A DNA stretch of 64,000 bases from Lachnospiraceae bacterium (GTDB lineage Bacteria > Bacillota > Clostridia > Lachnospirales > Lachnospiraceae), in the NCBI GenBank assembly GCA_009911185.1, contig QXWW01000005.1, positions 7,501-71,500 of the forward strand. Direction: 5' to 3'. Position 1 is the stretch's first letter. Every line of letters begins with the position of its first letter. The notes beneath the pieces are model-generated. The model did not search any database and was not told where the DNA came from. It saw only the letters and a list, made by a program, of their open reading frames with translations. This document shows, piece after piece, positions 1 through 8,775 of this stretch. The position numbers and the translations under genes are program-made.

Positions 1-366
1 AATGATCTCCTGGTCTACAAAAGGTCTTGCGCCGTCATGAATCATCACATAATCCGGTTTTAAATGCATACGCTCCAACTCACTCAAGCCGCAAAAAACA
101 GAATGGTATCGTTCTTTTCCGCCTGGCACCACTGCTTTCACCTTGGAAAAACCATAGGTTTTTATAATTTTCTTTTGACAGTATTCCACATCTTCTTTTC
201 CAGTAACCAAAATAATGTCTTCTACCTGACTCTTCTGAAAAGCATGAAGAGCATAATAAATCAGCGGTCTGCCCCGCAGCTTCAGGTATTGTTTGGGGAT
301 TTTTGATTTCATGCGGTTCCCTCTACCTGCCGAAAGAATAATGGCCGCATATTTCTTTCCTCCCAT
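1..366 (-). CDS. ispD: 2-C-methyl-D-erythritol 4-phosphate cytidylyltransferase, N-terminal part
   Basis: This is the first 122 codons of a gene that runs off the left edge of the window. My translation of the minus strand begins MGGKKYAAIILSAGRG and continues with NRMKSKIPKQYL, then MIHDGARPFV near residue 113. The glycine-rich nucleotide loop with the R-M...PKQ signature and the DGARPF motif are characteristic of IspD. IspD transfers CMP from CTP to methylerythritol phosphate in the MEP isoprenoid pathway in the cytosol. The ATG at 366 lies 1 bp after the tsaD stop, so the two genes are very probably co-transcribed. TarI-type ribitol-phosphate cytidylyltransferases share these motifs and cannot be excluded without the C-terminal half. 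Confidence 0.85.
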   Translation of the reverse strand, partial: MGGKKYAAIILSAGRGNRMKSKIPKQYLKLRGRPLIYYALHAFQKSQVEDIILVTGKEDVEYCQKKIIKTYGFSKVKAVVPGGKERYHSVFCGLSELERMHLKPDYVMIHDGARPFVDQEII

Positions 367-367
367 A

Positions 368-1399
368 TTAACGCTCTCCCAATTTTAGATTTGGAACGGC
401 ATTCAAATCCCATCCGTCCCGCCTGCCTGCTAAATATTCATAATAAGCGGCGGTTCCAATCATCGCTGCATTATCTGTGCAAAATACAGGAGACGGACAA
501 TAAAATGCTATCCCCTTCTGCCTGCATGCCCTCTCAATCCCAGCGCGCAAAACACTGTTAGACGCCACACCGCCTGCAATAGCAAATTTATCCTTCTGAA
601 ATTCATCCACCGCCATCATCGCATGTTCCACCAAAACATCTGTTACAGCCTTCTGGAAAGAGGCCGCAACATCTGCCTGTATCACAGGAATATTCTTCAT
701 TTTACATCCATTGATATAATTCAAAACCGCAGACTTCACACCACTGAAACTAAAATCATATGGATTTTCCGCAACTTTTGCCTTCGGAAATACAATAGCA
801 TCCGCATTTCCTTCCCTGGAAATCTTTTCAATTTTCGGTCCCCCCGGATACCCCAGTCCGATTGCCCGCGCTACTTTGTCAAAGGCTTCTCCTGCTGCAT
901 CGTCCCTGGTTCTTCCAATAATTCTATAAACTCCATAATCTTCCACCTGCACCAGATGGGTATGTCCGCCAGATACTACAAGACATAAAAATGGAGGACT
1001 CAGTTCTTTATTTTCGATATAATTAGCACAAATATGTCCTTCAATATGATGTACGCCAATCAAAGGCTTCTTTGCTGCATATGCAACAGCCTTTGCCTCT
1101 GCTACCCCTACCAGGAGCGCTCCTACCAGTCCCGGACCATAAGTCACTGCAATGGCATCCATTTCATTTAAAGTCATATCTGCTTCTGCCAGTGCTTCTT
1201 CCATTACCTGATTTATTCTCTCAATGTGTTTTCTGGATGCAAGTTCCGGCACTACTCCGCCATACAAGGTATGCAGTGCGATTTGGGAAGAAATAATATT
1301 CGATAATACTTCTCTGCCATTTCGCACGACTGCCGCTGCGGTTTCATCGCAGGAGCTTTCTATTGCCAGAATTACCACATCCTTATCACTGCTTACCAT
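368..1399 (-). CDS. tsaD: tRNA N6-adenosine threonylcarbamoyltransferase TsaD
   Basis: 343 residues, full length for the family. TsaD, with TsaB and TsaE, transfers the threonylcarbamoyl group from threonylcarbamoyl-AMP to A37 of ANN-decoding tRNAs (t6A). The ASKHA-fold start [16 protein letters not shown], the metal-binding HIEGHICA and the phosphate loops [10 protein letters not shown] and [10 protein letters not shown] are all present. I chose ATG 1399 rather than the in-frame ATG 1411, because GGAGG lies 5 bases before 1399 and inside the longer reading. tsaB and tsaE are in the same cluster about 2.3 kb upstream, separated by rimI, a zinc-ribbon gene, rnz and a membrane protein gene. Identification is firm. 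Confidence 0.97.
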   Translation of the reverse strand: MVSSDKDVVILAIESSCDETAAAVVRNGREVLSNIISSQIALHTLYGGVVPELASRKHIERINQVMEEALAEADMTLNEMDAIAVTYGPGLVGALLVGVAEAKAVAYAAKKPLIGVHHIEGHICANYIENKELSPPFLCLVVSGGHTHLVQVEDYGVYRIIGRTRDDAAGEAFDKVARAIGLGYPGGPKIEKISREGNADAIVFPKAKVAENPYDFSFSGVKSAVLNYINGCKMKNIPVIQADVAASFQKAVTDVLVEHAMMAVDEFQKDKFAIAGGVASNSVLRAGIERACRQKGIAFYCPSPVFCTDNAAMIGTAAYYEYLAGRRDGWDLNAVPNLKLGER

Positions 1400-1420
1400 T
1401 GCCGCCTCCATATTCGCATA

Positions 1421-1978
1421 TTATTCCTGATAAAATCCCAGTATTCTCCATTTACTGTCAGCATCCTTTCTCAAGATATATGTCTGACTTGCACGCTGGC
1501 TGCCATCTTTGCCCTTTAGATAGTAGTCTACGTCCACATAGGCGCACTCGCTGCCTTTTACCGTCTTATACTCAATCTCATTGACGCCTTCCAGACGAAT
1601 ACTGGAAATAGTTTGTTCCTTTTTATCATAAGCTGAAATATCCGCTTGCAGCGCCTCCAGATATACATCCTGGGGATTTTTTTCTCTCAGCTCCTGATCC
1701 ATCAATTCTCTTGCCTGTTCTGCAATTTGTTCTAACTGTTCCTGGCTATATCCCTGTTCATAGTAACATTTTAAAATCTGATTATAAAACTTTACCACTT
1801 CCCGTGCTGTTTTAGGATAAGATTTGTTAAGATCCCGCGAAATAATCATCTCCGCATCTGTCAGGACATCTTCTTTTCCGCTATTTTTCTGCGTCAGATA
1901 ATAATAATACCCCACGCACAGGCAGGCGCAGAACACTACAATAATTATTGATTTTAAATTATTCTTTTTCTTCATCAT
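1421..1978 (-). CDS. membrane-anchored hypothetical protein (possibly DUF6715-like)
   Basis: 185 residues. A basic start (MMKKKNNLK) is followed by one hydrophobic segment at about residues 10-27 and a charged helical region. The C-terminal half looks like a small alpha/beta fold ending in KWRILGFYQE, reminiscent of NTF2-like or DUF4829-type extracytoplasmic domains. The protein probably sits on the outer face of the membrane. A longer reading from 2056 exists, but GGGAGGGA lies just before the ATG pair at 1978/1975, so the short start is preferred. It lies between rnz (58 bp upstream of it) and tsaD (21 bp gap), consistent with one operon. I do not recognise a function; the DUF6715 suggestion is from memory and weak. 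Confidence 0.7.
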   Translation of the reverse strand: MMKKKNNLKSIIIVVFCACLCVGYYYYLTQKNSGKEDVLTDAEMIISRDLNKSYPKTAREVVKFYNQILKCYYEQGYSQEQLEQIAEQARELMDQELREKNPQDVYLEALQADISAYDKKEQTISSIRLEGVNEIEYKTVKGSECAYVDVDYYLKGKDGSQRASQTYILRKDADSKWRILGFYQE

Positions 1979-2052
1979 AATCCCTCCCTTGCACAATACG
2001 CAGTATCCATTGTCAGACGTCATTTTCAAAATGTTCCATAACTGCCCTTTTC

Positions 2053-2958
2053 TCACTCAAAATCCAGCTCTACCGTCTTGCCATCCTTCCCCAATTTAGC
2101 ATTAGCATATATACTGCGCACTGCATCCATATAATCTTCAGCACGTACCAAAGAAGGGCTGAAATGCGTCAGCCACATATCTGCTACCTTTGCGTCATTG
2201 GCAATCTTTGCTGCCTCATAAAAAGTCATATGCTTATACTGCTTTGCCTTTGCAGCCTTTTCCTTTTCCGCGTACATTCCTTCTATAATCAATAAATCGG
2301 CATTTTCAGCATTTTCCGTAATAGCTGAAACTGGTCTTGTATCTGTACAATATGTCAGTTTAATTCCTTTTCTGGGAGCTCCCAATACCATATCCGGTGT
2401 ATAGAGTCTTCCTTCCAGTTCAAGGGTTTCTCCTTTCTGCAGCCTGCTCCAGCACTTCTTGGGAAGCCCAAGGCGCTGCGCCTGTTCTACCTGAAACTGT
2501 CCGGCACGGGGGATTTCAATGGTATAGCCATAACAGGTAATATTATGATTTACCTTAAAAGCTGTAATATGGTATCCCTGTTCTTCCAAATGCTCTACCG
2601 GCTGGCTCAGCTCTATATAGCGAATCTCAAAAGGCAGTTCCGGCGCTATCGTCCTGAGCGCATTCACCACTCTTTCTAACCCCCTGGGGCCAATCATAGT
2701 TACCGGCTCTGTCCGCTCCGCATTCCCCATGGTAAGCAGCAGTCCCGGAAGGCCGCTGATATGATCCGCATGATAGTGAGTAAAACAAATCGTATCAATT
2801 GGCTTTGCACTCCAGCCCTTTTCCCGCATGGCAATCTGCGTCCCCTCACCGCAGTCTATCAAAAGGCTGCTGCCATTATAACGGGTCATCAGAGAAGTAA
2901 GCCACCGGTAAGGGAGCGGCATCATTCCTGCCGTTCCCAATAAGCAAACATCTAACAT
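2053..2958 (-). CDS. rnz: ribonuclease Z (tRNA 3' endonuclease)
   Basis: 301 residues, the usual length of the short-form enzyme. RNase Z is a metallo-beta-lactamase-fold dimer that cuts pre-tRNA after the discriminator base, in the cytosol. Visible signatures are the N-terminal LLGTAGMMPLPYRWLTS, the zinc ligands in THYHADHISGLPGLL, and the late TYCTDT and LIIEGMY segments with LTHFSPS near the C-terminus. The start at 2958 has AAAGGAG 6-7 bases upstream. It is next to a small cysteine-rich protein gene and in the same run as the t6A genes, so this part of the operon is devoted to tRNA maturation. The PxKRx-type exosite typical of bacterial RNase Z is not an exact match. Confidence 0.92.
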   Translation of the reverse strand: MLDVCLLGTAGMMPLPYRWLTSLMTRYNGSSLLIDCGEGTQIAMREKGWSAKPIDTICFTHYHADHISGLPGLLLTMGNAERTEPVTMIGPRGLERVVNALRTIAPELPFEIRYIELSQPVEHLEEQGYHITAFKVNHNITCYGYTIEIPRAGQFQVEQAQRLGLPKKCWSRLQKGETLELEGRLYTPDMVLGAPRKGIKLTYCTDTRPVSAITENAENADLLIIEGMYAEKEKAAKAKQYKHMTFYEAAKIANDAKVADMWLTHFSPSLVRAEDYMDAVRSIYANAKLGKDGKTVELDFE

Positions 2959-2969
2959 GATTTCTCCTT

Positions 2970-3194
2970 TCAGAGCAATTCTATAATCTCCTGAGACGCC
3001 ACGGGAATTTGAAACTTCCTAATCAATGTATCGTAACATGATTCACAGAGATCAAATTCCTGCCTCTCTCCATCTTTATTTGAAAAATATCCCCATTCTT
3101 TTTCCACATGCAGGTACTCCGTCCCGAATGGAAAATTTTGATCCCGAATTACCTTTTTACAACAATTACATATTATCTTTTCTTCTGTTCTCAT
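2970..3194 (-). CDS. small cysteine-rich (zinc-ribbon-like) protein
   Basis: 74 residues. Two CxxC pairs (ICNCCKKVI near residue 10 and DLCESCYDTL near residue 51) flank an aromatic-rich middle, so a single structural zinc site is likely. No DNA-binding or enzymatic motif is recognisable. The start is supported by GGGAGG 9 bases upstream of the ATG at 3194. The stop is 11 bp before rnz, so it is probably translated from the same message. The protein could be a nucleic-acid-binding adaptor for the tRNA-processing genes around it, but that is only positional inference. Confidence 0.75.
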   Translation of the reverse strand: MRTEEKIICNCCKKVIRDQNFPFGTEYLHVEKEWGYFSNKDGERQEFDLCESCYDTLIRKFQIPVASQEIIELL

Positions 3195-3281
3195 TTGGTT
3201 ATCCTCCCTGTTGATAAAGCCTTGCCAGCTCTATTATAACCCCTAAAACAACTTTGTTTTAAGTGGGAATTGTAACCATTC

Positions 3282-3728
3282 TCACAATTTTCGCATCATA
3301 ATCATTCCATCTTCCCGCGGCATCTCATAGAGGTCTTTGCGGATACCGCAATTTTCAAATCCCAGACTTCGATACAAAAGAATGGCATTTTTATTGGAAA
3401 CACGCACTTCAAGAACCAGCCTGCCAACGCCCCTTTTGCGCGCCTGCTCAAAAAGATATTCCAGCAGCGCCCTTCCGATTCCCTGATGATGCAGCTTTGG
3501 CGTCACGGCAACATTGGTAATCTCTCCCTCCTCAAAAGAACAATACATACCGCAGTATCCCACAACCGTATTTCCAGCAGCGGCTACGATAAAAAGAGTA
3601 TCCTGCTGCAATGCCTGGGTAAACGCCTCTTCTGACCAGGGGCGGGAAAAAACCTCGCGCTCAATCGCTGCAACAAAAGGAATATCCTCTCTCTTCATAC
3701 TGCGAAAACAGCGTTGTTCTTCAAACAT
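3282..3728 (-). CDS. rimI: ribosomal-protein-alanine N-acetyltransferase RimI
   Basis: 148 residues, a single GNAT domain. RimI acetylates the N-terminal alanine of ribosomal protein S18. Typical features are PFVAAIEREVFSRPWSEEAF at the start, the acetyl-CoA loop VTPKLHHQGIGRALL at about residues 75-90 (QxxGxG/A), and NKNAILLYRSLGFE toward the end. The ATG at 3728 has GAGGAG 5 bases upstream; an in-frame GTG at 3734 is less well placed. The gene starts 9 bp after tsaB stops. The tsaE-tsaB-rimI order is a classic conserved arrangement in Firmicutes. Confidence 0.95.
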   Translation of the reverse strand: MFEEQRCFRSMKREDIPFVAAIEREVFSRPWSEEAFTQALQQDTLFIVAAAGNTVVGYCGMYCSFEEGEITNVAVTPKLHHQGIGRALLEYLFEQARKRGVGRLVLEVRVSNKNAILLYRSLGFENCGIRKDLYEMPREDGMIMMRKL

Positions 3729-3737
3729 AAACACTCC

Positions 3738-4457
3738 TCAATCCTTTAATTGCAGAGATTTGCCCTGGGCCAGCCGTTCCCGCTCTGCCTGGGATAAACG
3801 CAGGTAATCCGGCCTGTGCTGCGCGGCAGTCTGAAGCTTTCCCTGCCGGTAATAAATACATCCCAGCGCAGCCACGGCTGCTGCCCGCTGTTTATTCAAG
3901 TGCGCTGGCGCAAAGGAATAGGAAACCTGACAATTATCTTCAATAAACATACGGAATACTGAGACTCCGTCTCCTAAAAACACTACCGGGCAATCCCTCT
4001 CATTTACTCTACTTATGATTTCATCAATGCCTACCGCACATTGGGGAATCAAAACCTGCAAACTTTCCTGGGCAAATGCGTACAAGCCGGTATAAACCTG
4101 ATTCCTCCTGGCGTCCATCAAGGGACACACAAGTTTACTGCTCCCCCATAAATTATAAGCCAACCCTTCCACTGTAGGAACCTGAATCAGAGGCTTGCCC
4201 AGCACAAAACCCAAGCCTTTTGCCGTCGCCGAACCAATCCGCAGCCCGGTAAAAGAGCCGGGGCCCCCTGCAATGGCGATAGCATCTATGGTATTCAGAT
4301 CCAGTTCCGTCATTTTCACAATTTCATCCAGCATAGGAAGCAACGTCTGCGAGTGCGTTTTTTTATAATTTACGGTATATTCCGCCAGAAGATTATCCTC
4401 TTCCACTACTGCCACGCTGGCTACAAGACCGGAACTGTCGAGTCCTAATATTTTCAT
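3738..4457 (-). CDS. tsaB: tRNA threonylcarbamoyladenosine biosynthesis protein TsaB
   Basis: 239 residues. TsaB is the catalytically inactive ASKHA-fold partner that heterodimerises with TsaD in t6A synthesis. The sequence opens MKILGLDSSGLVASVAVVE and contains the conserved KKTHSQTLLPMLDE and GGPGSFTGLRIG segments. The reading frame is open further upstream to 4577, but the ATG at 4457 overlaps the tsaE stop as ATGA. This is the usual translational coupling and matches the family start. Complete and intact. Confidence 0.96.
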   Translation of the reverse strand: MKILGLDSSGLVASVAVVEEDNLLAEYTVNYKKTHSQTLLPMLDEIVKMTELDLNTIDAIAIAGGPGSFTGLRIGSATAKGLGFVLGKPLIQVPTVEGLAYNLWGSSKLVCPLMDARRNQVYTGLYAFAQESLQVLIPQCAVGIDEIISRVNERDCPVVFLGDGVSVFRMFIEDNCQVSYSFAPAHLNKQRAAAVAALGCIYYRQGKLQTAAQHRPDYLRLSQAERERLAQGKSLQLKD

Positions 4458-4894
4458 CTGCTTCCTCCATTTTCCCTTATCGTAATCCTGCGGTAATCGA
4501 ACCCTTTTTCCAGATCTTTTTCTATTAGAATTTCCTGGTAATTTTCCGGCAGTATCTCCTGTATAAGATTTGCCCATTCGATCATGGAAACTCCCTGTCC
4601 ATAAAAATAATCCTCATATCCAATCTCTTCCATCTCTTCTACATCACCGATGCGGTAAACATCAAAATGATAGAAGGGCAGCCGCCCCTCCTCATATACC
4701 TGTACAATGGTAAAAGTGGGACTGCTGACTGGTTCTTCAATCATTAGTCCCTTTGCCACGCCCTGGGTAAATACTGTCTTGCCCACGCCCAGCTCCCCCA
4801 CTAATGTATATACCTGTCCCGGCTGTGACTGACGCCCCAGTTTTCTTCCCAGTTCAAAAGTTTCTTCTGCAGAAAAGGTTTCTACGATCTGCAT
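4454..4894 (-). CDS. tsaE: tRNA threonylcarbamoyladenosine biosynthesis ATPase TsaE
   Basis: 146 residues. TsaE is the P-loop ATPase that resets the TsaBD complex during t6A formation. Visible motifs are Walker A GELGVGKT, the switch-like SSPTFTIVQVYE, HFDVYRI (a metal or catalytic aspartate), and SMIEWANLI. I place the start at ATG 4894, preceded by GGAGG at a 5-base spacing. An upstream in-frame ATG at 4915 overlaps the previous stop but lacks a Shine-Dalgarno sequence. The 3' end overlaps tsaB by 4 bp. Confidence 0.95.
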   Translation of the reverse strand: MQIVETFSAEETFELGRKLGRQSQPGQVYTLVGELGVGKTVFTQGVAKGLMIEEPVSSPTFTIVQVYEEGRLPFYHFDVYRIGDVEEMEEIGYEDYFYGQGVSMIEWANLIQEILPENYQEILIEKDLEKGFDYRRITIRENGGSR

Positions 4895-4911
4895 AGCCGC
4901 CTCCTTCTGTC

Positions 4912-5421
4912 TCATATACTGAAAGGATTCAGCTTCAATCTGAACCCCTCCAGATGATTCACTGCAAGCCCGACAATGATCTGATACTGCTCCTTCACCG
5001 CTTCTTTGGGAATAATATAGGCATTTACCCTGCTGCTGTAGATTAAGAGCTGGTTCTTATTGGAAACCATTTTGTATATCTGCTTCCACTCCAGGTCGGC
5101 AGTCTGCTCTCCCTGTGAAACATGGATTCCCGTATCATCAATTCTATACCGCAAAGCATTTTTCAACACTTCAGAGGCCAAAATCTGCCGTTTGGAATGC
5201 AGGTAGAGATTCCCCGGCACATAGGCCAGAAAAAAAACACCCAGCGCCACGTAAAAGACGGTATACAAAGCTTCCACCTTTCCCCAAGTCAACACCGCCA
5301 TCACCAGTACCCAAATTCCCGCCAGAGTAGCAATCACTCCCTGAAAGCCGTGGTACGCATGGTAAATATTGAACCGAAACATATCTTTATCAGTAATGGT
5401 TACCTCAAACTCTGCTGACAT
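4912..5421 (-). CDS. YcxB-like membrane protein
   Basis: 169 residues with two hydrophobic segments (about residues 28-46 and 52-72), then a soluble C-terminal domain containing ADLEWKQIYKMVSNKNQLLIYS and AYIIPKEA. That domain matches my recollection of YcxB-like C-terminal domains, which are PH-like and of unknown function. It is likely a membrane protein with a cytosolic domain. AAGGAAG stands 6-7 bases before the ATG at 5421. It is the most upstream gene of the tsaE cluster, and its stop touches the alternative start of tsaE, so it shares the transcript. Function is not known. Confidence 0.8.
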   Translation of the reverse strand: MSAEFEVTITDKDMFRFNIYHAYHGFQGVIATLAGIWVLVMAVLTWGKVEALYTVFYVALGVFFLAYVPGNLYLHSKRQILASEVLKNALRYRIDDTGIHVSQGEQTADLEWKQIYKMVSNKNQLLIYSSRVNAYIIPKEAVKEQYQIIVGLAVNHLEGFRLKLNPFSI

Positions 5422-5577
5422 TTTATACTTCCTTTCTTATTGGCAATCTGTCTTCTCCTGTACGGCTCTTTCTTAACTGCCGCCCTCCCCGCTCAAAATC
5501 GTCTTTCCTGCAAACTGTTATTGTCCGAAACTTTTTGCCATATTCTGCCATACATGCCTCATAATACAAAACAGTAC

Positions 5578-6981
5578 TCAGGAAATTTCTCGCTCCATAC
5601 GATAAATTTCTTCCTCAATTTCCCGGATTTGTTCCTCATTTTCAGAAATCCATCCCGCAATCTGGTTCTGCTTGTCAGGATTACTTGTAGTGTTCATGCG
5701 TTCCTTCAAATTAGATATGTTCTGCTGGATTTTATTAATTCTGGTTCTGCGGCGCTCGATAGCTTCCTTAGTCTTTGTCACCCATTCTCTGTGTCTGGCT
5801 TCCCCGGATGCCTTTTTTCCCTGCCAATATACATCCTGTGCCATTCGAAAGGCAGACCATAGCTGCTCGTCATACTCTTTTCCGCAAAATCCAATTTCTT
5901 TCCATTGCTGGCTCATTCCCCGCATTTTGTCTCCGGCTTCTGGGCTGTAATCCCCGGCATTGGCATATGCCTGCGCTTCGGAAATAAGAGCTGACTTTGC
6001 CTGCCGCCTCTCCAAAAACTCACTTTCCCTTTTTTGCCAGGCTTCTTTTCTCCTGTCGTAAAAATCGTTTCGAATATTTTGAAATTCCTCCCACAGCCTG
6101 TCATCTTCATCTTTTCCGCAAGAACCAACTTTTTTCCATTTCGACAGCATTTCTTCCAACTGTTTATGCGTCCCGTTCCAATCCGTGGAATGTGCTGCAA
6201 CGCTTCTGGCCTCTGATATAATTTCCTGCTTCTGAGTCTTTCTTTCCTTCTGAAGCTTGTGCATTTCCTCAAAATGCTTGTTCTGACGATCATAAAAAGT
6301 TTGCCGGGCATTCTGAAAATCCGCCCATAGCGAGTCATTCTCAGAACCTGCATTGCCTGTTTTCCTCCACTGCTCCATCAGCTCCTTCATCTTGGCTGAG
6401 GTCGCTTTCCACTCTTCTGAGGACTGCAGTTCCTGGGCCTGGGATAACAGTCTGCGTTTCTGTTCTGCATTATGCGCCTGTTCCTGCACATATTTTTTAT
6501 TGCGGCTGTTCCGTTCCACAAGTTCATGGTATTTTCGCTTCAGCTCCTGTTCCACAGGCGTATTCATATCAAATATATTGGCAAAACGCTCTAACAGCCG
6601 ATCTACAGAAGAAGTGTCATAATCTCTTTCTTTCATGATCGTTCTCGCTTCATAAAGCAGACTTTTTTTCTCCTTAATCTCAAGCTCCAGATCTGTTAAG
6701 GGATGATCTTGTCTGGATGCCTTTTTTTCGACATAATCTCCATATTCCTGATAACCGCCCTCCGAATCCGGATGTCTCCACATAATCATCTGATACATTC
6801 CGTCTATCTCTATTGCGGAAAAATGTCCATGTCCATCGTCTTTTTCCGGGCTTTTGGGCGTTCCGTCCGGGTTTTGGGCACCATAAAGCACGTCTATCAC
6901 TTTTGCGCCAGATTGTGAATGGAATCTTTCCTGTATCTTTGCACATGGATCATTAAAATTTGGAACACCATTATAACTCAT
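5578..6981 (-). CDS. DUF349 repeat protein
   Basis: 467 residues, mostly helical and strongly charged. After an N-terminal domain (to about residue 90, rich in H/D/G), three repeats of about 75 residues carry the DUF349 pattern: W-K near the start, then G-x-x-G, then LW-x-x-F-x-x-A/I (for example SLWADFQNARQTFYDRQ, RLWEEFQNIRNDFYDRR and QLWSAFRMAQDVYWQGK). A coiled coil closes the protein (about 400-467). DUF349 proteins are predicted helical scaffolds of unknown role. The start at 6981 is supported by GAGGTAG upstream. It stands alone: 156 bp separate it from the tsaE cluster and a terminator lies upstream. Confidence 0.85.
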   Translation of the reverse strand: MSYNGVPNFNDPCAKIQERFHSQSGAKVIDVLYGAQNPDGTPKSPEKDDGHGHFSAIEIDGMYQMIMWRHPDSEGGYQEYGDYVEKKASRQDHPLTDLELEIKEKKSLLYEARTIMKERDYDTSSVDRLLERFANIFDMNTPVEQELKRKYHELVERNSRNKKYVQEQAHNAEQKRRLLSQAQELQSSEEWKATSAKMKELMEQWRKTGNAGSENDSLWADFQNARQTFYDRQNKHFEEMHKLQKERKTQKQEIISEARSVAAHSTDWNGTHKQLEEMLSKWKKVGSCGKDEDDRLWEEFQNIRNDFYDRRKEAWQKRESEFLERRQAKSALISEAQAYANAGDYSPEAGDKMRGMSQQWKEIGFCGKEYDEQLWSAFRMAQDVYWQGKKASGEARHREWVTKTKEAIERRRTRINKIQQNISNLKERMNTTSNPDKQNQIAGWISENEEQIREIEEEIYRMEREIS

Positions 6982-7109
6982 CGTATACTACCTCATATCT
7001 TCATTAACAATCTAAGATATTTTCCTTTCTTATGTAAGTAATTTAGGGCATATTATACCACAAATGTTGATAATTTCAAACCCTTTACTCATTTTAAAGA
7101 TTCACTATT

Positions 7110-7148
7110 AAAAAGGACATCCTTATCATTAAAATAAGTTTGTCCTTG
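7110..7148 (-). terminator. intrinsic terminator after hemZ
   Basis: On the minus strand AAGGACA (7147-7141) pairs with TGTCCTT (7119-7113). A second inner stem (CTTAT with ATAAG) lies between them, and a run of T follows. It is about 100 bp downstream of the hemZ stop and ends transcription before the DUF349 gene. The rest of the 6982-7248 gap is AT-rich and otherwise featureless. Confidence 0.8.
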
Positions 7149-7248
7149 CGCTGCTATTCCGCTGCTTCTTTTGTACCGCTAAGTATTATTTTCTGCCATG
7201 ATGTAAAAATTAGAGTAAATTCTGTCAGAGGAACCATCAAAACTCTTT

Positions 7249-8751
7249 TTACTCTTCAAAAAGTTTGCGTTTTCTCTCAATCATTTCTTCAATTCTTTCT
7301 ATGTAAGAGGCAACATCCTTAACGTTTTCACACCTTGCGATCCGTCCGTCATGATACACTCTTTTTGACACGCTCCCGGCTCCGCAGGCCACTATGCTCT
7401 GTTTCTCCTCCATCATCAGAATGTTATAAAGTCCTTCCTTCCCAGGTGCGGCATATCCCACGTTTTCAAAATTTCCGGCCATATTTTTCTGCCGGTATAA
7501 ATAATACGGAAGCAGACCCATTTCCCTGGCATATCTGGCTGTCAAATCAACAATCTCCCAACTACTTGTCATGGAAAACTTTTGATACTCCTCTGGAAAC
7601 ATTTGGAATTTCGCCGCCCGTTTCATGGCAAGGGAATGAATCGTCAAACTGTCCGGGGACAGGGCAAAGACCGCTTCCATCGTATGTTCCACATCCTCGA
7701 TTCCTTCTCCCGGCAACCCTAATATCAGATCCATATTAATATTATCAAATCCCAGCTCTCTGGCAAGCCAGAATGCCTCTATGATTTGTTCCCTGGTATG
7801 GCGGCGCCCGATAATATTAAGCGTCTCCTGCTTCATGGTTTGCGGATTGATGGAAATTCTGGAAACTTTATGGTTTTTCAAAACGCTCAGTTTATCTTTG
7901 GTAATGCTGTCCGGTCTTCCAGCCTCCACCGTATATTCCGCCAAATGAGTAAAATCCAGGGTGTTCTCTATCTTACACAACAGCCGTTCAAGCTGGGACG
8001 GCGTCAGTGTAGTGGGCGTTCCTCCTCCAATATACAGTGTGCTCAATTTTCTGCCGGAATATATTTGCGCCGTAAAATCAAGCTCGCGTTCCAGAGCATC
8101 TAAAAAACTTTCCACCTTGTCCCGCCAAAGCGCAATTGGAGAAGAAGAAAAAGAACAATAGGAACAGATACTGGGACAAAATGGGATCCCCACATAGAGG
8201 CTGTAACCATCCCTGTAATCCATGCGGTTTAGAAGCTCCATTTCCCGCTTTGCAATCTCAATACTCAGTTCCGCCTTCTGCTCAGACGCCAGATAAGTAT
8301 TCTTCATATAGTCCTTAATTTCTGATTCCTGCCTGCCTTCTTCCAGCATAGACATAGAAATCTTAACGGGGCGTATTCCCGTAAGCGTTCCCCATGGAAG
8401 TTTTTTACCCGTGTACTCCGAAAGTATCTGGTACAGGCAGCGCTTTAACCGGTTCTTCGTCTCTTTCCTGTCTGTAAAATCCGCATCTGTCTCCCGACGG
8501 ACCGATACTTCTCCTGCTCTTCCCCCCTCTGTCAAAGGGTTTTGCAGAATAATTTCTATTCTGTCTTTTTGTCCCTGTTCTTTTGAATGATAAAATATTT
8601 CCAGCCTGAACAAAGGAGCAACCTGCAACTCCAGGCTGTGAATTTTTTCCCACTCTGCAAAGACCTTTACCTCCTGCACAGCAAAAAAAGCCTTTACCAG
8701 CGAATGGATATCATATTCAAAATCTGCTTTATTTAAAAATACCGTAATCAT
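7249..8751 (-). CDS. hemZ: coproporphyrinogen dehydrogenase HemZ (radical SAM)
   Basis: 500 residues. It is a radical SAM enzyme of the HemN/HemZ family, thought to oxidatively decarboxylate coproporphyrinogen III without oxygen in heme synthesis. The iron-sulfur motif CPSICSYC is at about residue 190, followed by YIGGGTPTTL and the conserved LILGLPGEGIEDV. The long N-terminal extension before the radical SAM domain distinguishes HemZ from HemN and HemW. I prefer ATG 8751 over a TTG at 8769 because the family begins directly with the MITVFLN-like strand. No other heme-synthesis gene is in the window, so the true substrate could differ. The MBL gene ends 24 bp upstream and is probably co-transcribed. 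Confidence 0.88.
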   Translation of the reverse strand: MITVFLNKADFEYDIHSLVKAFFAVQEVKVFAEWEKIHSLELQVAPLFRLEIFYHSKEQGQKDRIEIILQNPLTEGGRAGEVSVRRETDADFTDRKETKNRLKRCLYQILSEYTGKKLPWGTLTGIRPVKISMSMLEEGRQESEIKDYMKNTYLASEQKAELSIEIAKREMELLNRMDYRDGYSLYVGIPFCPSICSYCSFSSSPIALWRDKVESFLDALERELDFTAQIYSGRKLSTLYIGGGTPTTLTPSQLERLLCKIENTLDFTHLAEYTVEAGRPDSITKDKLSVLKNHKVSRISINPQTMKQETLNIIGRRHTREQIIEAFWLARELGFDNINMDLILGLPGEGIEDVEHTMEAVFALSPDSLTIHSLAMKRAAKFQMFPEEYQKFSMTSSWEIVDLTARYAREMGLLPYYLYRQKNMAGNFENVGYAAPGKEGLYNILMMEEKQSIVACGAGSVSKRVYHDGRIARCENVKDVASYIERIEEMIERKRKLFEE

Positions 8752-8775
8752 ATTCGTTCTCTCTGTCAAATCACT

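Noticed and set aside
3240-3262. AAAACA/TGTTTT hairpin between rimI and the zinc-ribbon gene
   Set aside because: Only A-T pairs, within an apparently continuous operon; too weak to call a terminator.
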